IMG/VR virus record: IMGVR_UViG_3300028581_003582
Coordinates: 1-45,950 of that record
DNA: 45,950 nucleotides
Direction: 5' to 3' (one strand)
Origin: a virus
Shown here: positions 22,433-30,342 of the stretch, one piece after another
Layout: the number at the start of each line of letters is the position of its first letter
Position numbering within the stretch: the stretch's first letter is position 1
Made by a program: the position numbers and the translations under genes
The notes under the pieces: model-generated
Told to the model about the DNA's origin: nothing
What the model saw: only the letters and a program-made list of their open reading frames with translations
The model's database searches: none

Positions 22433-22954
22433 TTAACTCCCTGTTGATAGTTGCTTAGAGAGGGCATCTACCTTATTATTCAACTCTTTAATGGCCTCTA
22501 TGAGCAGGGGTACCAATTTTTCGTAATAAACTGCTTTGTATCCATTGTCACGCGTCACAACAACTTCTGGAAAAACTGATTCCACTTGTTGTGCAAGTAC
22601 ACCCACATCTGCACCAGTTTTTTCTATTGCAGCTGCAGCATCATTCCATGCAAAAGTAACTCCATCAATTGCCAATACTCTTGCAAGAGCATTGTCAATG
22701 GTAAGAACATTGGTTTTTAATCTTTCATCAGACACTGCACCAAATGCTGTAATATCACCGCTGGCAACAATGCTGCCTTGAACATTCAAGGAACCTGTCA
22801 TGGTGTCACCTGATCTCAACACAAATGCTGTTGGATAATTTGCATTGATGAGGGTGTATTTTAAGCGCGCTGGGCTGATGCTTGTATCAGTAGATGAACC
22901 GGCAAGGGCCTCTGCGTCTGTTGCGAAATTAACTGAAATAGTTGCTAGTGCCAT
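22433..22954 (-). CDS. Tail fibre tip with S74 intramolecular chaperone
   Basis: 173 residues. The N-terminal 60 residues form a short fibre segment (LRSGDTMTGSLNVQG, a common fibre motif). From residue 75 it has the peptidase S74 motif SDERLKTN, with a Ser-Lys pair expected to cut the chaperone off after trimer assembly, then GVLAQQVESVFPEVV and a C-terminal helix EKLVPLLIEAIKELN. Self-cleavage releases the chaperone. CATAAGTA ends five bases before the ATG. Confidence 0.85.
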   Translation of the reverse strand: MALATISVNFATDAEALAGSSTDTSISPARLKYTLINANYPTAFVLRSGDTMTGSLNVQGSIVASGDITAFGAVSDERLKTNVLTIDNALARVLAIDGVTFAWNDAAAAIEKTGADVGVLAQQVESVFPEVVVTRDNGYKAVYYEKLVPLLIEAIKELNNKVDALSKQLSTGS

Positions 22955-22959
22955 ATAGT

Positions 22960-22967
22960 TACTTATG
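22960..22967 (-). promoter_or_regulatory. T4-late-type promoter CATAAGTA
   Basis: The motif ends five bases before the ATG at 22954 and shares the sequence AACTAT-ATG with the promoter upstream of 20725. Confidence 0.55.
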
Positions 22968-22969
22968 AT

Positions 22970-23410
22970 TTAAAACATATTTTCCAGAGGATTTTTTATC
23001 TGTAAAAGTGTTACTTTGTAGAAATTAAATATGTCTTTGCTGCCCGAATCTCTATCATATTCATTGATATAGCAAACTGTTTGGACGCCCCAACTGCATA
23101 AAAGTCTGGCACAATCAGAACATGGCAACAAGGTTACTGCCACTAATCTGGCTTCTTTTCTATTGAATAAACTCAGAAGATTTTGTTCAGCATGAAGTAT
23201 ATACGGTCTTCTTTTGTCCCTGTCTTGCCACACTTCAGCAGACAGATCAAACCCGCTGGCCAATCCATTGTATGCTGCACCCAACACCCTATTATCATGG
23301 CTCAATGCTGCAGCACCCACTTTGACATGAGGATCCTGGCTTCTCAGAGATGCTACACAAGCCAGACCCATGGCATATTCTTCCCAACTGAGTCTATTGT
23401 GACAATTCAT
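22970..23410 (-). CDS. dCMP deaminase-family enzyme
   Basis: 146 residues. The zinc site is intact: HAEQNLL with His73 and catalytic Glu75, and PCSDC with Cys97 and Cys100. AMGLACVASLRSQDPHVKVG matches the N-terminal helix and substrate region of phage and cellular dCMP deaminases, which make dUMP for thymidylate synthesis. It overlaps the nuclease gene by 17 bases. It fits T4-like nucleotide metabolism. Confidence 0.9.
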   Translation of the reverse strand: MNCHNRLSWEEYAMGLACVASLRSQDPHVKVGAAALSHDNRVLGAAYNGLASGFDLSAEVWQDRDKRRPYILHAEQNLLSLFNRKEARLVAVTLLPCSDCARLLCSWGVQTVCYINEYDRDSGSKDIFNFYKVTLLQIKNPLENMF

Positions 23411-24149
23411 TGATACAGGCTTTAATTTCTTCTTTTAAATATGGCACTGTATAGATCTGCCATCTGCCCTGCAAAGAATCATAGTTCTCTGGTTGATGTC
23501 TGTTGTACCAGAATATTCTGAGACGGTTGCATCTCAATCCAGTCATTTGTTCAGTAAGATATGCATACATGCTCAATTGTAAGGCATAATTAAAATACTC
23601 TGAATTGGGCAGATGGTCCAGAGGTGATTTGAGCCATTTGTCCTGTTTGAAGGAATTTTCAAATCCTAATTTTTTATTGGTTTTGAAGTCATATATGTCA
23701 AAAGTGTCCCCATTAATTGAGATGATGTCAGCAGTACCAGCAATGTTTAAATCTGAATTGTATAATCTTTTTTCAAAGAAATTATGATGTTTTCTATCCA
23801 CAAGATTGAGACAATTGAACTGCTCCACCACGGGCTTGTAGTCCTCCTCTATGATGGAGCTACTGATTAGATATTCTTCAAAAACTTTGTGAAATTTTTT
23901 ACCGAAAATAACGCTGTCATCTCTTTTCTTATTCCACATTTCCCTAACTTTATCCACTTGCATGTTGTATTTTTTAGCATACACTTCGCTCATTGCATCA
24001 AAATCGAACTCAGGCTTAAATTTAGATAACCATCTGGTCACATTGTAGTAGGGTGCTCTGGTTTTTTGATCCAGATACAGATGCCTCATTTCATCAAAGA
24101 TGGGTTCTTTGCCTTTGAAAGACTTTTTTATTGGAAACTCAGGCACCAA
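23394..24149 (-). CDS. PD-(D/E)XK nuclease, RecB/Cas4-like
   Basis: 251 residues. The catalytic core shows FGKKFHKVFEEYL (83-95), then GTADII with Asp141, DIYDFKTNK with Asp154 and Lys156, and QLSMYAYL near 190, the order of motifs in RecB-family exonucleases. No iron-sulfur cysteine cluster is visible, so it is not a typical Cas4. Probable role in recombination or degradation of host DNA. The start is either TTG 24149 or GTG 24146; no SD is present. Confidence 0.82.
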   Translation of the reverse strand: MVPEFPIKKSFKGKEPIFDEMRHLYLDQKTRAPYYNVTRWLSKFKPEFDFDAMSEVYAKKYNMQVDKVREMWNKKRDDSVIFGKKFHKVFEEYLISSSIIEEDYKPVVEQFNCLNLVDRKHHNFFEKRLYNSDLNIAGTADIISINGDTFDIYDFKTNKKLGFENSFKQDKWLKSPLDHLPNSEYFNYALQLSMYAYLTEQMTGLRCNRLRIFWYNRHQPENYDSLQGRWQIYTVPYLKEEIKACINELSQ

Positions 24150-24176
24150 TTAATAATAAAGAAAAAATAATGAAAA

Positions 24177-24383
24177 TCAACTCTTATAAAAAACACATGT
24201 GATGGTGTTCTCCATTTTTGTTGTATGGATACACTTTAAGCCGTGTCTTTTCAACACATCCGAAAGCCTATTGAACCATGAATGTGGCACATTCAGCAAG
24301 AAGCTATTGTTAGATACGTCCTCATACACATAGTCGCAGAATTCTTCACAAATTCCTTTTATAGATGAGGTAGTTTTCCTCAT
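24177..24383 (-). CDS. Small hypothetical protein
   Basis: 68 residues with four cysteines spread along the chain, an N-terminal helix (SSIKGICEEFCDYVYED) and a C-terminal strand (NTITCVFYKS). Not recognised. AATAAATA ends five bases before the ATG, which supports it as a real late gene. It lies 27 bases upstream of the nuclease gene and may be cotranscribed with it. Confidence 0.6.
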   Translation of the reverse strand: MRKTTSSIKGICEEFCDYVYEDVSNNSFLLNVPHSWFNRLSDVLKRHGLKCIHTTKMENTITCVFYKS

Positions 24384-24388
24384 GCATA

Positions 24389-24396
24389 TATTTATT
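24389..24396 (-). promoter_or_regulatory. T4-late-type promoter AATAAATA
   Basis: The motif ends five bases before the ATG at 24383. Confidence 0.6.
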
Positions 24397-24418
24397 CTGG
24401 AATTATTTTTCTTTTCGT

Positions 24419-24631
24419 TTAATCAAAATCTTCTTCAACAAAATCAAAATCATTATTTATTTCATAGGGTATTTCTCTATCAATGCATCCGCGAGAAATA
24501 ATTCCAGATAATTCTAGAAATTGATTCTCTGTCAAATACAAAATACCACTTTCATTACCATCCACATAAACTTTGCAATGGTAATTATTGTTATTGGTTT
24601 TCTCTACAACCTTCAACAAGAAGTTGTTCAT
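24419..24631 (-). CDS. Small acidic hypothetical protein
   Basis: 70 residues. The N-terminal half looks like a beta-hairpin (NFLLKVVEKTNNNNYHCKVYVDG, split here over two strands) followed by a helix and an acidic end (DFDFVEEDFD). Eight bases separate it from the gene upstream (24640-24852), so the two are probably cotranscribed. Function is unknown. No promoter motif was found at its own start. Confidence 0.55.
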   Translation of the reverse strand: MNNFLLKVVEKTNNNNYHCKVYVDGNESGILYLTENQFLELSGIISRGCIDREIPYEINNDFDFVEEDFD

Positions 24632-24639
24632 CTTAATTG

Positions 24640-24852
24640 TTATTCTTCAAACAAAAAACCTGCATCCATGTTGTACACTTCATTGCTTCTACTGTCTTTT
24701 ATTGATACAATTTCCTCTTTGATTTGATTGGTCCTGTTGATAGCATATTTATGGGCCAGATAGTGATCAAAAGCAAAGATATTAAACTTTCTGCTTCTGT
24801 CACCTGTGACTGACCCTTTGACGTATATTGTAAATTTCTCTTCCACCATCAT
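24640..24852 (-). CDS. Small hypothetical protein
   Basis: 70 residues. KFTIYVKGSVTGDRSRKFNIFAFD suggests a beta-hairpin, then a helix (HKYAINRTNQIKEEIVSI). The gene begins with two consecutive ATG codons and is divergent from the flavodoxin-fold gene at 24895 with a 42-base gap. Not recognised. It resembles small early proteins of T4-like phages only in size and charge. Confidence 0.55.
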   Translation of the reverse strand: MMVEEKFTIYVKGSVTGDRSRKFNIFAFDHYLAHKYAINRTNQIKEEIVSIKDSRSNEVYNMDAGFLFEE

Positions 24853-24882
24853 ATAATAGGTAGTGTTTTAAATATATCAAGA

Positions 24883-24890
24883 TATAAATA
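24883..24890 (+). promoter_or_regulatory. Exact T4 late promoter TATAAATA
   Basis: A perfect match to the T4 late consensus that ends four bases before the GTG start at 24895. Confidence 0.7.
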
Positions 24891-24894
24891 TCAA

Positions 24895-25647
24895 GTGTTT
24901 GAAGACCTTCATGATCAATTGATGTCAGAAAAGATAGAAAATAACGTCAATACTTATCAGAACAAGGTTTACAGAATGATTACTCATTTGAGAAAGAAGA
25001 GTAATATTCTATTTATAACCACCTCTAATAGATGGGATAAGCACCCGGAAGATGTGCCCAAAAGTACACAGTTAGCATACATATTGAGAGATTTGTTGCC
25101 AGAGAATAATGTGAAAATAATTGACTCAACAAAACTAAAAATTCACCCTTGTGAGGGCAATGTATCTTCAAAAAACGGCAACTCTTGTGGATTAATGGGT
25201 GCAAAGATCAAAGACAAAGAAAAAAACCCAACTGGGTATTTGAGGTGTTGGGCCTCATATAATAACAAAGATGATGAGTTGTGGAAAGTGGCCAAGGCTT
25301 TGTTTGAGTCTGATGCAGTTGTATTTTTTGCTTCTGTAAGATGGGGACAGGCCAACTCCTTTTACCAAAAACTTATAGAGAGACTTACTTGGATTGAGAA
25401 CAGACACACGACTCTGAAAGAAAATAATATTGTTAAGAATATAGATGCAGGCATGGTTTTAACAGGTCAGAATTATAATGGAAGGAATGTTATCATTAAT
25501 GAGAAGAAAGTTTTTGAATTTTTTGGTTTTCAGGTTCCAGAAGATCTTAGTTTTAATTGGCAATACACAACAGATGCTGATTTGGAAACACTTGCCAGCT
25601 ACAAAAATAGTATTAAGACGTTTGACAAGTTATTCGAGATAGAGTAA
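24895..25647 (+). CDS. Flavodoxin-fold (NADPH-dependent FMN reductase-like) protein 1
   Basis: 250 residues. The fold pattern of FMN reductases is seen: a first strand and phosphate-binding loop (ILFITTSNRWDKHPEDVPKS), a central SDAVVFFASVRWGQANSFYQ segment that lines the flavin, and a late NIDAGMVLTGQNYNG. It would bind FMN and shuttle electrons from NAD(P)H. The GTG start is set by the exact TATAAATA four bases upstream. It is followed by a second flavodoxin-fold gene after 34 bases. Confidence 0.72.
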   Translation: MFEDLHDQLMSEKIENNVNTYQNKVYRMITHLRKKSNILFITTSNRWDKHPEDVPKSTQLAYILRDLLPENNVKIIDSTKLKIHPCEGNVSSKNGNSCGLMGAKIKDKEKNPTGYLRCWASYNNKDDELWKVAKALFESDAVVFFASVRWGQANSFYQKLIERLTWIENRHTTLKENNIVKNIDAGMVLTGQNYNGRNVIINEKKVFEFFGFQVPEDLSFNWQYTTDADLETLASYKNSIKTFDKLFEIE

Positions 25648-25681
25648 TTGATTTCGCCCAATATTCATTTACAATTAGATC

Positions 25682-26284
25682 ATGTTAAATGTCCTGATTA
25701 TAAATGGGGCCATAGGAGGCAGAACAGGCAACACTTCAATGCTTCTGAAGAAAATCAAAAAAATGATTTTAAAGAAGGATGCTGATATAAAGGTAAGAGT
25801 GGTGCACTTGAGTCCGTCTTTCTGTTGGAACAGTGTCAAGAGAAATATCAAGAAAGCAGATTGTTTAATATTTTCTTCAGGTACCTATTGGGATAGCTGG
25901 GGTTCACCCATGCAGCAGTTGTTTGAGAAGATGACTGTACTTGAGGGTTCAAAATATCTTGTAGGTAAGCCGGCAAGTGCCATTGTGACCATGCATTCAG
26001 TTGGAGGCAAAGAAGTGGTGTCTAGAATATTAGGCAACTTGGTCAGCTTGGGTTGTATGATACCGCCATTTGCAGGGTTTGCTTATTCATACGCTGATCA
26101 TGTTGCACACCAATCCAGAACATCAGGCAAGAGACTGCTGGATGATGTGTGGCACATTCAAGATTTGGAATTTCTGTTGAACAATTTAATCAATGCAGCA
26201 AAGATTGAAACTAAACCCCAGTATGAGGTGTGGGGATTTCTTGATACTGCAGCTTTTGATCCTACAACTGTTTGGCTTAAATGA
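25682..26284 (+). CDS. Flavodoxin-fold (NADPH-dependent FMN reductase-like) protein 2
   Basis: 200 residues. The N-terminal strand and loop VLIINGAIGGRTGNTSMLL match the FMN phosphate loop, followed by DCLIFSSGTYWDSWGSPMQQLFE, split by a loop, which surrounds the isoalloxazine ring. KPASAIVTMHSVGGKEVVSR is the fourth strand region. It is about the usual length for the family. Its stop overlaps the next gene by four bases (ATGA). It may work with protein 1 or replace it. Confidence 0.78.
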   Translation: MLNVLIINGAIGGRTGNTSMLLKKIKKMILKKDADIKVRVVHLSPSFCWNSVKRNIKKADCLIFSSGTYWDSWGSPMQQLFEKMTVLEGSKYLVGKPASAIVTMHSVGGKEVVSRILGNLVSLGCMIPPFAGFAYSYADHVAHQSRTSGKRLLDDVWHIQDLEFLLNNLINAAKIETKPQYEVWGFLDTAAFDPTTVWLK

Positions 26285-26727
26285 TAGTACACTTCACCAG
26301 AAGAACTAAAGACTGGCTCTACAAACATCACATAAACTCAGAGGTACTCAGAAAAGAGATCTTCAGACTATGCAGGGGCAAGGATGACAACATTCATCCG
26401 CGTGTGGTTATTAACGTGAAGAAGTCCGGGCGCAACAGTGATTTCAATCCATGTGGCAATGTGATTAATATTGGCAGATATTCTGATTCAAACAATCAAA
26501 AATTAATTGTGAAGGGGTTTCTCCGAGTTCTAATTCATGAGATTAGACACTTCATACAATACAAAATACACAAGAGAATTACAAACATAGCTTATACCGA
26601 TTATGACTTCCGTGAAAATAATCACAGATATTTCAATGATCCCTTAGAAATAGATGCCAGGAAATTTGAGAGGAAGCATTTGAATCAATTGCTCAAAAAA
26701 ATCTACAGCTCTATTGTGTGGCTGTAG
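26281..26727 (+). CDS. Putative zinc metallopeptidase-like protein (HExxH)
   Basis: 148 residues. HEIRH at 86-90 (His86, Glu87, His90) lies in a hydrophobic helix (RVLIHEIRHFIQYKI), with a downstream NDPLEIDARKFE segment where Glu123 or Asp125 may be the third ligand. This layout is known in many small phage and bacterial metallopeptidases. The ATG overlaps the stop of the upstream flavoprotein (ATGA). It converges with the portal gene with a 17-base overlap. Substrate unknown; activity not proven. Confidence 0.6.
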   Translation: MIVHFTRRTKDWLYKHHINSEVLRKEIFRLCRGKDDNIHPRVVINVKKSGRNSDFNPCGNVINIGRYSDSNNQKLIVKGFLRVLIHEIRHFIQYKIHKRITNIAYTDYDFRENNHRYFNDPLEIDARKFERKHLNQLLKKIYSSIVWL

Positions 26728-28513
26728 GAGCTGCAGGTGCTGGGGCTCCTGCTTCAGGTGCTGCAGCAGTTTCTGGAGCTGCTGGTGCTTCACCTGGAGC
26801 CGGTCCAAAGGCTGGAGGAGCACCTGCCGGCACAGCACTGCCTCCTCCACCTGTGAGGCCACCTGGCACAGCTCCTTCAGCACCAGGCTGTTGTACACCT
26901 GCTGCATAAACATCTCTCCAATTGGGCCCATTGGCTGCAATCTGTTCCAATTCCCAGCGTAACTCATTGTCTTTTCTCAAGAATTCTCTGTTGGCCTTTA
27001 TTTCAACGTCACTCCAATCCAGATAATTCTTCTGTGCATAAGTCTTGGAAACACTGTCACCAGCAGTCAGATCATTGAATGCTTTGACTTTGAGTTCTAA
27101 TTTTTGTGCTTCTCTCATTTCATAAAAATTGGTTGGCACATTGAAAATGAATGATATGTTTTGTTCCTTTAACTCATACTTGTCCCACAATTTTCTCAAT
27201 TTGAGATGTGTGATGAATCCATTCTTTAGTCCTTCTGCAAAATGCTGCTGCACCCTCACAATGAACTTGGCAAATTTTAATTCTTCCCTGAGAACGCTCA
27301 TGTCAGGTGTGTAGGCATCGTCTGGATTCAATCGTGTTACTGGCACCTTGAGACTCTTGTACAATTTCTTCACAAAATAAAGCATCTCTTCCATGCCCCA
27401 GGCAGAATTTGCACCTTCCAATTGTTGCACTGATGTGCCATCAGACCCTGTTCTCTTGGCAAACCAGAAATTATCCAGAATGCTTTGTGGGTTAAATTTT
27501 TTGACTGTGCTGCCTTGATCCACATCAAAGGTCTTTGTGGACCAATATTGCTGCATCAATCTCTTCAAATAAGCTTCAGCCTTGGGTGGCGGCATTGCAC
27601 CCACATCCACATTGAACACTAAGCGCGAGGGTGCACGAGCCAGTCGATAAATTACAACTGCATCTTCAATCAAGCTGAGTTGACGATAGGCTCTGCGTGC
27701 ATTTTCAATGAATGGCAGTCTCATGGTCTTGTTCTCATTCCAGATGCCACTGTTGATGTAAGTGATCTGATTGACATCCATGGGTATCATTTCATAGCGA
27801 ACTATCTTGTTGGGATTGTTGGGATCAAAAACTGGTTTGCGCAACAGATAACCTTTGATGATCATGTTTTGCACATTGCCAAATATAGGATCAATGAATT
27901 CAGTGGGCACAGTCACCACTCCCAGTATGCCTTCATCTGTATATTCTTTGTGTATTATGTGTTCAAAGTAAATCTCACCATCAATGAGCAATGATCTGAA
28001 CAATTCAAAACCTCTTCTGTTCAAATCAAAGTAAGTTATGTATTTCTGAAACTCATCCTCCAGGTTTTGTTTTTCATCCTCTTTTAATTTCATGTCATTG
28101 AGTTCCAACAAAACAATTCTGTTGTTGTCATCTCTGTTGACACACTCATCACAAATCTCATCCAATGCATCAGCAACTTCAGAGAATGCCGACATGACTC
28201 TGTAATCACGCAACCTGGCCAGTTTGTCATGTTGTATGCTTGCATACATGAACTTGGTGAAGTTGTTATCCAATCCAATGACACCAGTTGGATCAGTGTT
28301 GTTGAACATGGTGCTGCTGCTGATGCTGTGACGTGCCAGTGCTTCTGAACGCTTGCTACCAGTGTTTTGAAAATCCTTGAACTTGGGGTTCAATTTGCTT
28401 ATGGTATCGATGGCCGCATAGCCTTGATAGGGCATGCGGTTGTTGATGAAATTCATTAATGATTGGCCAAACGTTGAGGATCTACCGGCATCCGCATTGG
28501 AGTTATCATTCAT
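26711..28513 (-). CDS. gp20: Portal protein (T4 gp20-like)
   Basis: 600 residues, slightly longer than T4 gp20. Recognisable portal motifs include VIYRLARAPSRLVFNVDVG (split over a strand), MPPPKAEAYLKRLM, the NFWFAKRTGSDGTSV region, GANSAWGMEEMLYFVKKL and the LKVPVTRLNPDD helix. Twelve copies should form the vertex ring for DNA packaging and head-tail joining. The last 60 residues are a low-complexity Ala/Pro/Gly tail absent from T4. AATAAATA ends six bases before the ATG. It is divergent from the heme oxygenase block. Confidence 0.93.
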   Translation of the reverse strand: MNDNSNADAGRSSTFGQSLMNFINNRMPYQGYAAIDTISKLNPKFKDFQNTGSKRSEALARHSISSSTMFNNTDPTGVIGLDNNFTKFMYASIQHDKLARLRDYRVMSAFSEVADALDEICDECVNRDDNNRIVLLELNDMKLKEDEKQNLEDEFQKYITYFDLNRRGFELFRSLLIDGEIYFEHIIHKEYTDEGILGVVTVPTEFIDPIFGNVQNMIIKGYLLRKPVFDPNNPNKIVRYEMIPMDVNQITYINSGIWNENKTMRLPFIENARRAYRQLSLIEDAVVIYRLARAPSRLVFNVDVGAMPPPKAEAYLKRLMQQYWSTKTFDVDQGSTVKKFNPQSILDNFWFAKRTGSDGTSVQQLEGANSAWGMEEMLYFVKKLYKSLKVPVTRLNPDDAYTPDMSVLREELKFAKFIVRVQQHFAEGLKNGFITHLKLRKLWDKYELKEQNISFIFNVPTNFYEMREAQKLELKVKAFNDLTAGDSVSKTYAQKNYLDWSDVEIKANREFLRKDNELRWELEQIAANGPNWRDVYAAGVQQPGAEGAVPGGLTGGGGSAVPAGAPPAFGPAPGEAPAAPETAAAPEAGAPAPAAPTATQ

Positions 28514-28519
28514 ATGGTT

Positions 28520-28527
28520 TATTTATT
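28520..28527 (-). promoter_or_regulatory. T4-late-type promoter AATAAATA (portal)
   Basis: The motif ends six bases before the portal ATG at 28513. Confidence 0.65.
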
Positions 28528-28556
28528 AAAAAAGCTGGTGTATCAACTTTTACCAC

Positions 28557-28585
28557 TTGATTTTATTGTGTTATTCGATTATAAT
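28557..28585 (+). promoter_or_regulatory. Sigma70-like promoter, probably early
   Basis: TTGATT, a 17-base spacer and a perfect TATAAT. It is the best host-type promoter in the window and would drive 28611 onward, including heme oxygenase. The predicted leader is about 20 bases. Confidence 0.65.
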
Positions 28586-28610
28586 ACTAACGGTATAAAG
28601 GGTATCTATA

Positions 28611-28808
28611 ATGAGATTAATCAAATATTTTGACGTTCGGTTCACTTTTCCAAAAATTCTATTCATTTATAACAAGGGATATGATGATAAAAACTTTGGA
28701 TTGCATGTTACTAATCTAGATACAGGTGTACATATGTGTGCATATGATTATGGATATGATTTGAGAATACAATTGTTTGGATTTGGAATCTGCATATGGT
28801 GGATGTAG
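28611..28808 (+). CDS. Small hypothetical protein
   Basis: 65 residues, rich in aromatic residues (RLIKYFDVRFTFPKI at the start and LFGFGICIWWM at the end). It resembles short aromatic-rich proteins seen in many T4-like phages, with the strand LHVTNLDTG in the middle, but I know no function. It is the first gene behind the sigma70-like promoter, and its end overlaps the heme oxygenase start by 13 bases. Confidence 0.6.
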   Translation: MRLIKYFDVRFTFPKILFIYNKGYDDKNFGLHVTNLDTGVHMCAYDYGYDLRIQLFGFGICIWWM

Positions 28809-29428
28809 TACTTAAATTCCTACACCTGGTAAATGTAATTACAGCTTACAAACCAACTGCATATTCCAAGCTAATCAGAAGTTCCACGAAACAGAAACAT
28901 GATTTAATTGAGTCTCACCCTTTCATAAAACAAATTATCAAAGGCACTTTGAATGATGAAGCATATGCAGCATACCTTTTCAACCTAAGCTACATATACA
29001 GGGAAATTGAACATAATTTTTATACTGAAATTAATGGCATGGATTTAATTCAAACAAAAAAAATTCTACACGACATTGAATCTTATAAGAAATTTTTAAA
29101 TCTAAACTCAGATGTATTCTGTGCAAGCTATTACAAAGATTGGTTGAATCACATCAAGAGCAAACCCAAGTTCTTCCGGAAGACTGACCTGTATATCAGA
29201 TGGTTGGCAGATATGTATGGAGGTCAGATAATCAAAAGAAAAGTAAGATTTGGTACCAAATATGTTTTTGATAATCTGAGGACCAAGATCAAGAAAATCA
29301 GACACTTCATTGAACAGGGATTGAACCACAACAACATTCAGATTTTCATTGATGAAATCAACACATCTTATGATCTGCATTACAGGCTTGTGGATCAGCT
29401 GTCAAAATATTATCATATTGATAAATGA
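28796..29428 (+). CDS. Heme oxygenase
   Basis: 210 residues, normal for bacterial and phage heme oxygenases. The proximal ligand His35 lies in STKQKHDLIES. FNLSYIYREIEHNF matches the helix below the heme. The distal helix IRWLADMYGGQIIKR keeps the catalytic Asp139 and the Gly142-Gly143 pair, though the first glycine (Gly139 of human HO-1) is Ala138 here. The enzyme opens heme to biliverdin, CO and Fe using reductant. Unlike cyanophage versions, no bilin reductase gene lies in this window. It is in the block behind the promoter at 28557. Confidence 0.85.
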   Translation: MVDVVLKFLHLVNVITAYKPTAYSKLIRSSTKQKHDLIESHPFIKQIIKGTLNDEAYAAYLFNLSYIYREIEHNFYTEINGMDLIQTKKILHDIESYKKFLNLNSDVFCASYYKDWLNHIKSKPKFFRKTDLYIRWLADMYGGQIIKRKVRFGTKYVFDNLRTKIKKIRHFIEQGLNHNNIQIFIDEINTSYDLHYRLVDQLSKYYHIDK

Positions 29429-29450
29429 AAATATCAGCTATAATTGAATT

Positions 29451-30041
29451 ATGATAATTAAAGACATTAAGACATATGATGGTGTATTGTTGCACAGTAG
29501 ATTTGCTTACAAATATTTCAAGAGTAAAGTTTTACCCATTGGCAACATCATAGCTTTCAGAGGTTCAGCAAATGTTGAAACAGAGGGATTGATTGATCAA
29601 GAGGATGCCATCAACAAGGATTTCATCTACAGTGAAGACATGATCCACTTTCTGTATGAAATGCCTCTCATAAAGGAAAGTTTTGGTGCCGTGGCCTATC
29701 AGAGACTATTCAACTCCAACGTTGCCTCAATATTGGCCAAGTACTTGGATGCACCCATTGAGGTGGATGGTGATGATTTGATGATTGTCAAAGAATTTAC
29801 CAAAAACAAAATTACCCAAACCAAGGGAAAATGCAGCGTGAGCATAGTGCATGTCAAGGATGGAGCTGCACTAGGCCACACAGGTATCAATGTGGAAGCC
29901 GGTGACAAGGCACCTGCTTTTGCTTACAGTACCAAATTGAATGATGATCAATGCAAGGAATTCATGACCAAGGTTATCGAGCACTTTTACAACATGAATG
30001 ATGACATCTTCATTGCTACGACAAAAATTATATCTCATTGA
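29451..30041 (+). CDS. DUF366-like protein
   Basis: 196 residues. The N-terminal half matches the DUF366 family pattern as I recall it: YDGVLLHSRFAYKYF, then GNIIAFRGSANVE, LIDQEDA and YSEDMIHFLYE. That family is known mainly from archaea and some bacteria and has no established function. The C-terminal half (SVSIVHVKDGAALGHTGINVE) is beta-rich. It lies 22 bases after heme oxygenase, with its stop overlapping the next gene. It may be involved in a metabolic step of the same module. Confidence 0.6.
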   Translation: MIIKDIKTYDGVLLHSRFAYKYFKSKVLPIGNIIAFRGSANVETEGLIDQEDAINKDFIYSEDMIHFLYEMPLIKESFGAVAYQRLFNSNVASILAKYLDAPIEVDGDDLMIVKEFTKNKITQTKGKCSVSIVHVKDGAALGHTGINVEAGDKAPAFAYSTKLNDDQCKEFMTKVIEHFYNMNDDIFIATTKIISH

Positions 30042-30313
30042 ACATATTTGACATCATTAATGATGTGGCCTTCTCCAAGAAGATCAGACCCAATTTCAAC
30101 CTGGAAGAAGAGAAGAACATCCAGCCGTTTCTCTTGAATAGATGGATGTCCATGTTGGATCCATCTGCAGCCCTCATAGTCAATGAAACACTCAACAAAT
30201 ATGGCAGAAATTTAAGCAGTTACGAATGTTACAGATTTCTAGCAAATGTATTGCCAAAATATAAGTTTAAAAGAATAGAATACATCAAGAAGCCCAAGAT
30301 TAAAGATAGTTGA
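30038..30313 (+). CDS. Possible clamp-loader small subunit (gp62-like)
   Basis: 91 residues from a TTG start that overlaps the previous stop (TTGA). The pattern FDIINDVAFSKK, FLLNRWMSMLDPSAALIVNE, YRFLANVLPKYKFKRIEYIKK resembles the small clamp-loader subunits of T4-like marine phages: a compact helical protein ending in a Lys/Arg-rich strand. The similarity is by pattern and the protein is much shorter than T4 gp62 (187 residues), so the call is tentative. Confidence 0.45.
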   Translation: MNIFDIINDVAFSKKIRPNFNLEEEKNIQPFLLNRWMSMLDPSAALIVNETLNKYGRNLSSYECYRFLANVLPKYKFKRIEYIKKPKIKDS

Positions 30314-30329
30314 TATAGTAGTATTTACC

Positions 30330-30337
30330 CATAAATG
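30330..30337 (+). promoter_or_regulatory. T4-late-type promoter CATAAATG
   Basis: The variant ends five bases before the ATG at 30343 and could add late expression of the co-chaperonin. Confidence 0.5.
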
Positions 30338-30342
30338 ATTGC

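Noticed and set aside
26714-26962. Ala/Pro- and Cys-rich plus-strand frames opposite the portal C-terminus
   Set aside because: They are shadows of the low-complexity Ala/Pro/Gly tail of the portal gene on the other strand.
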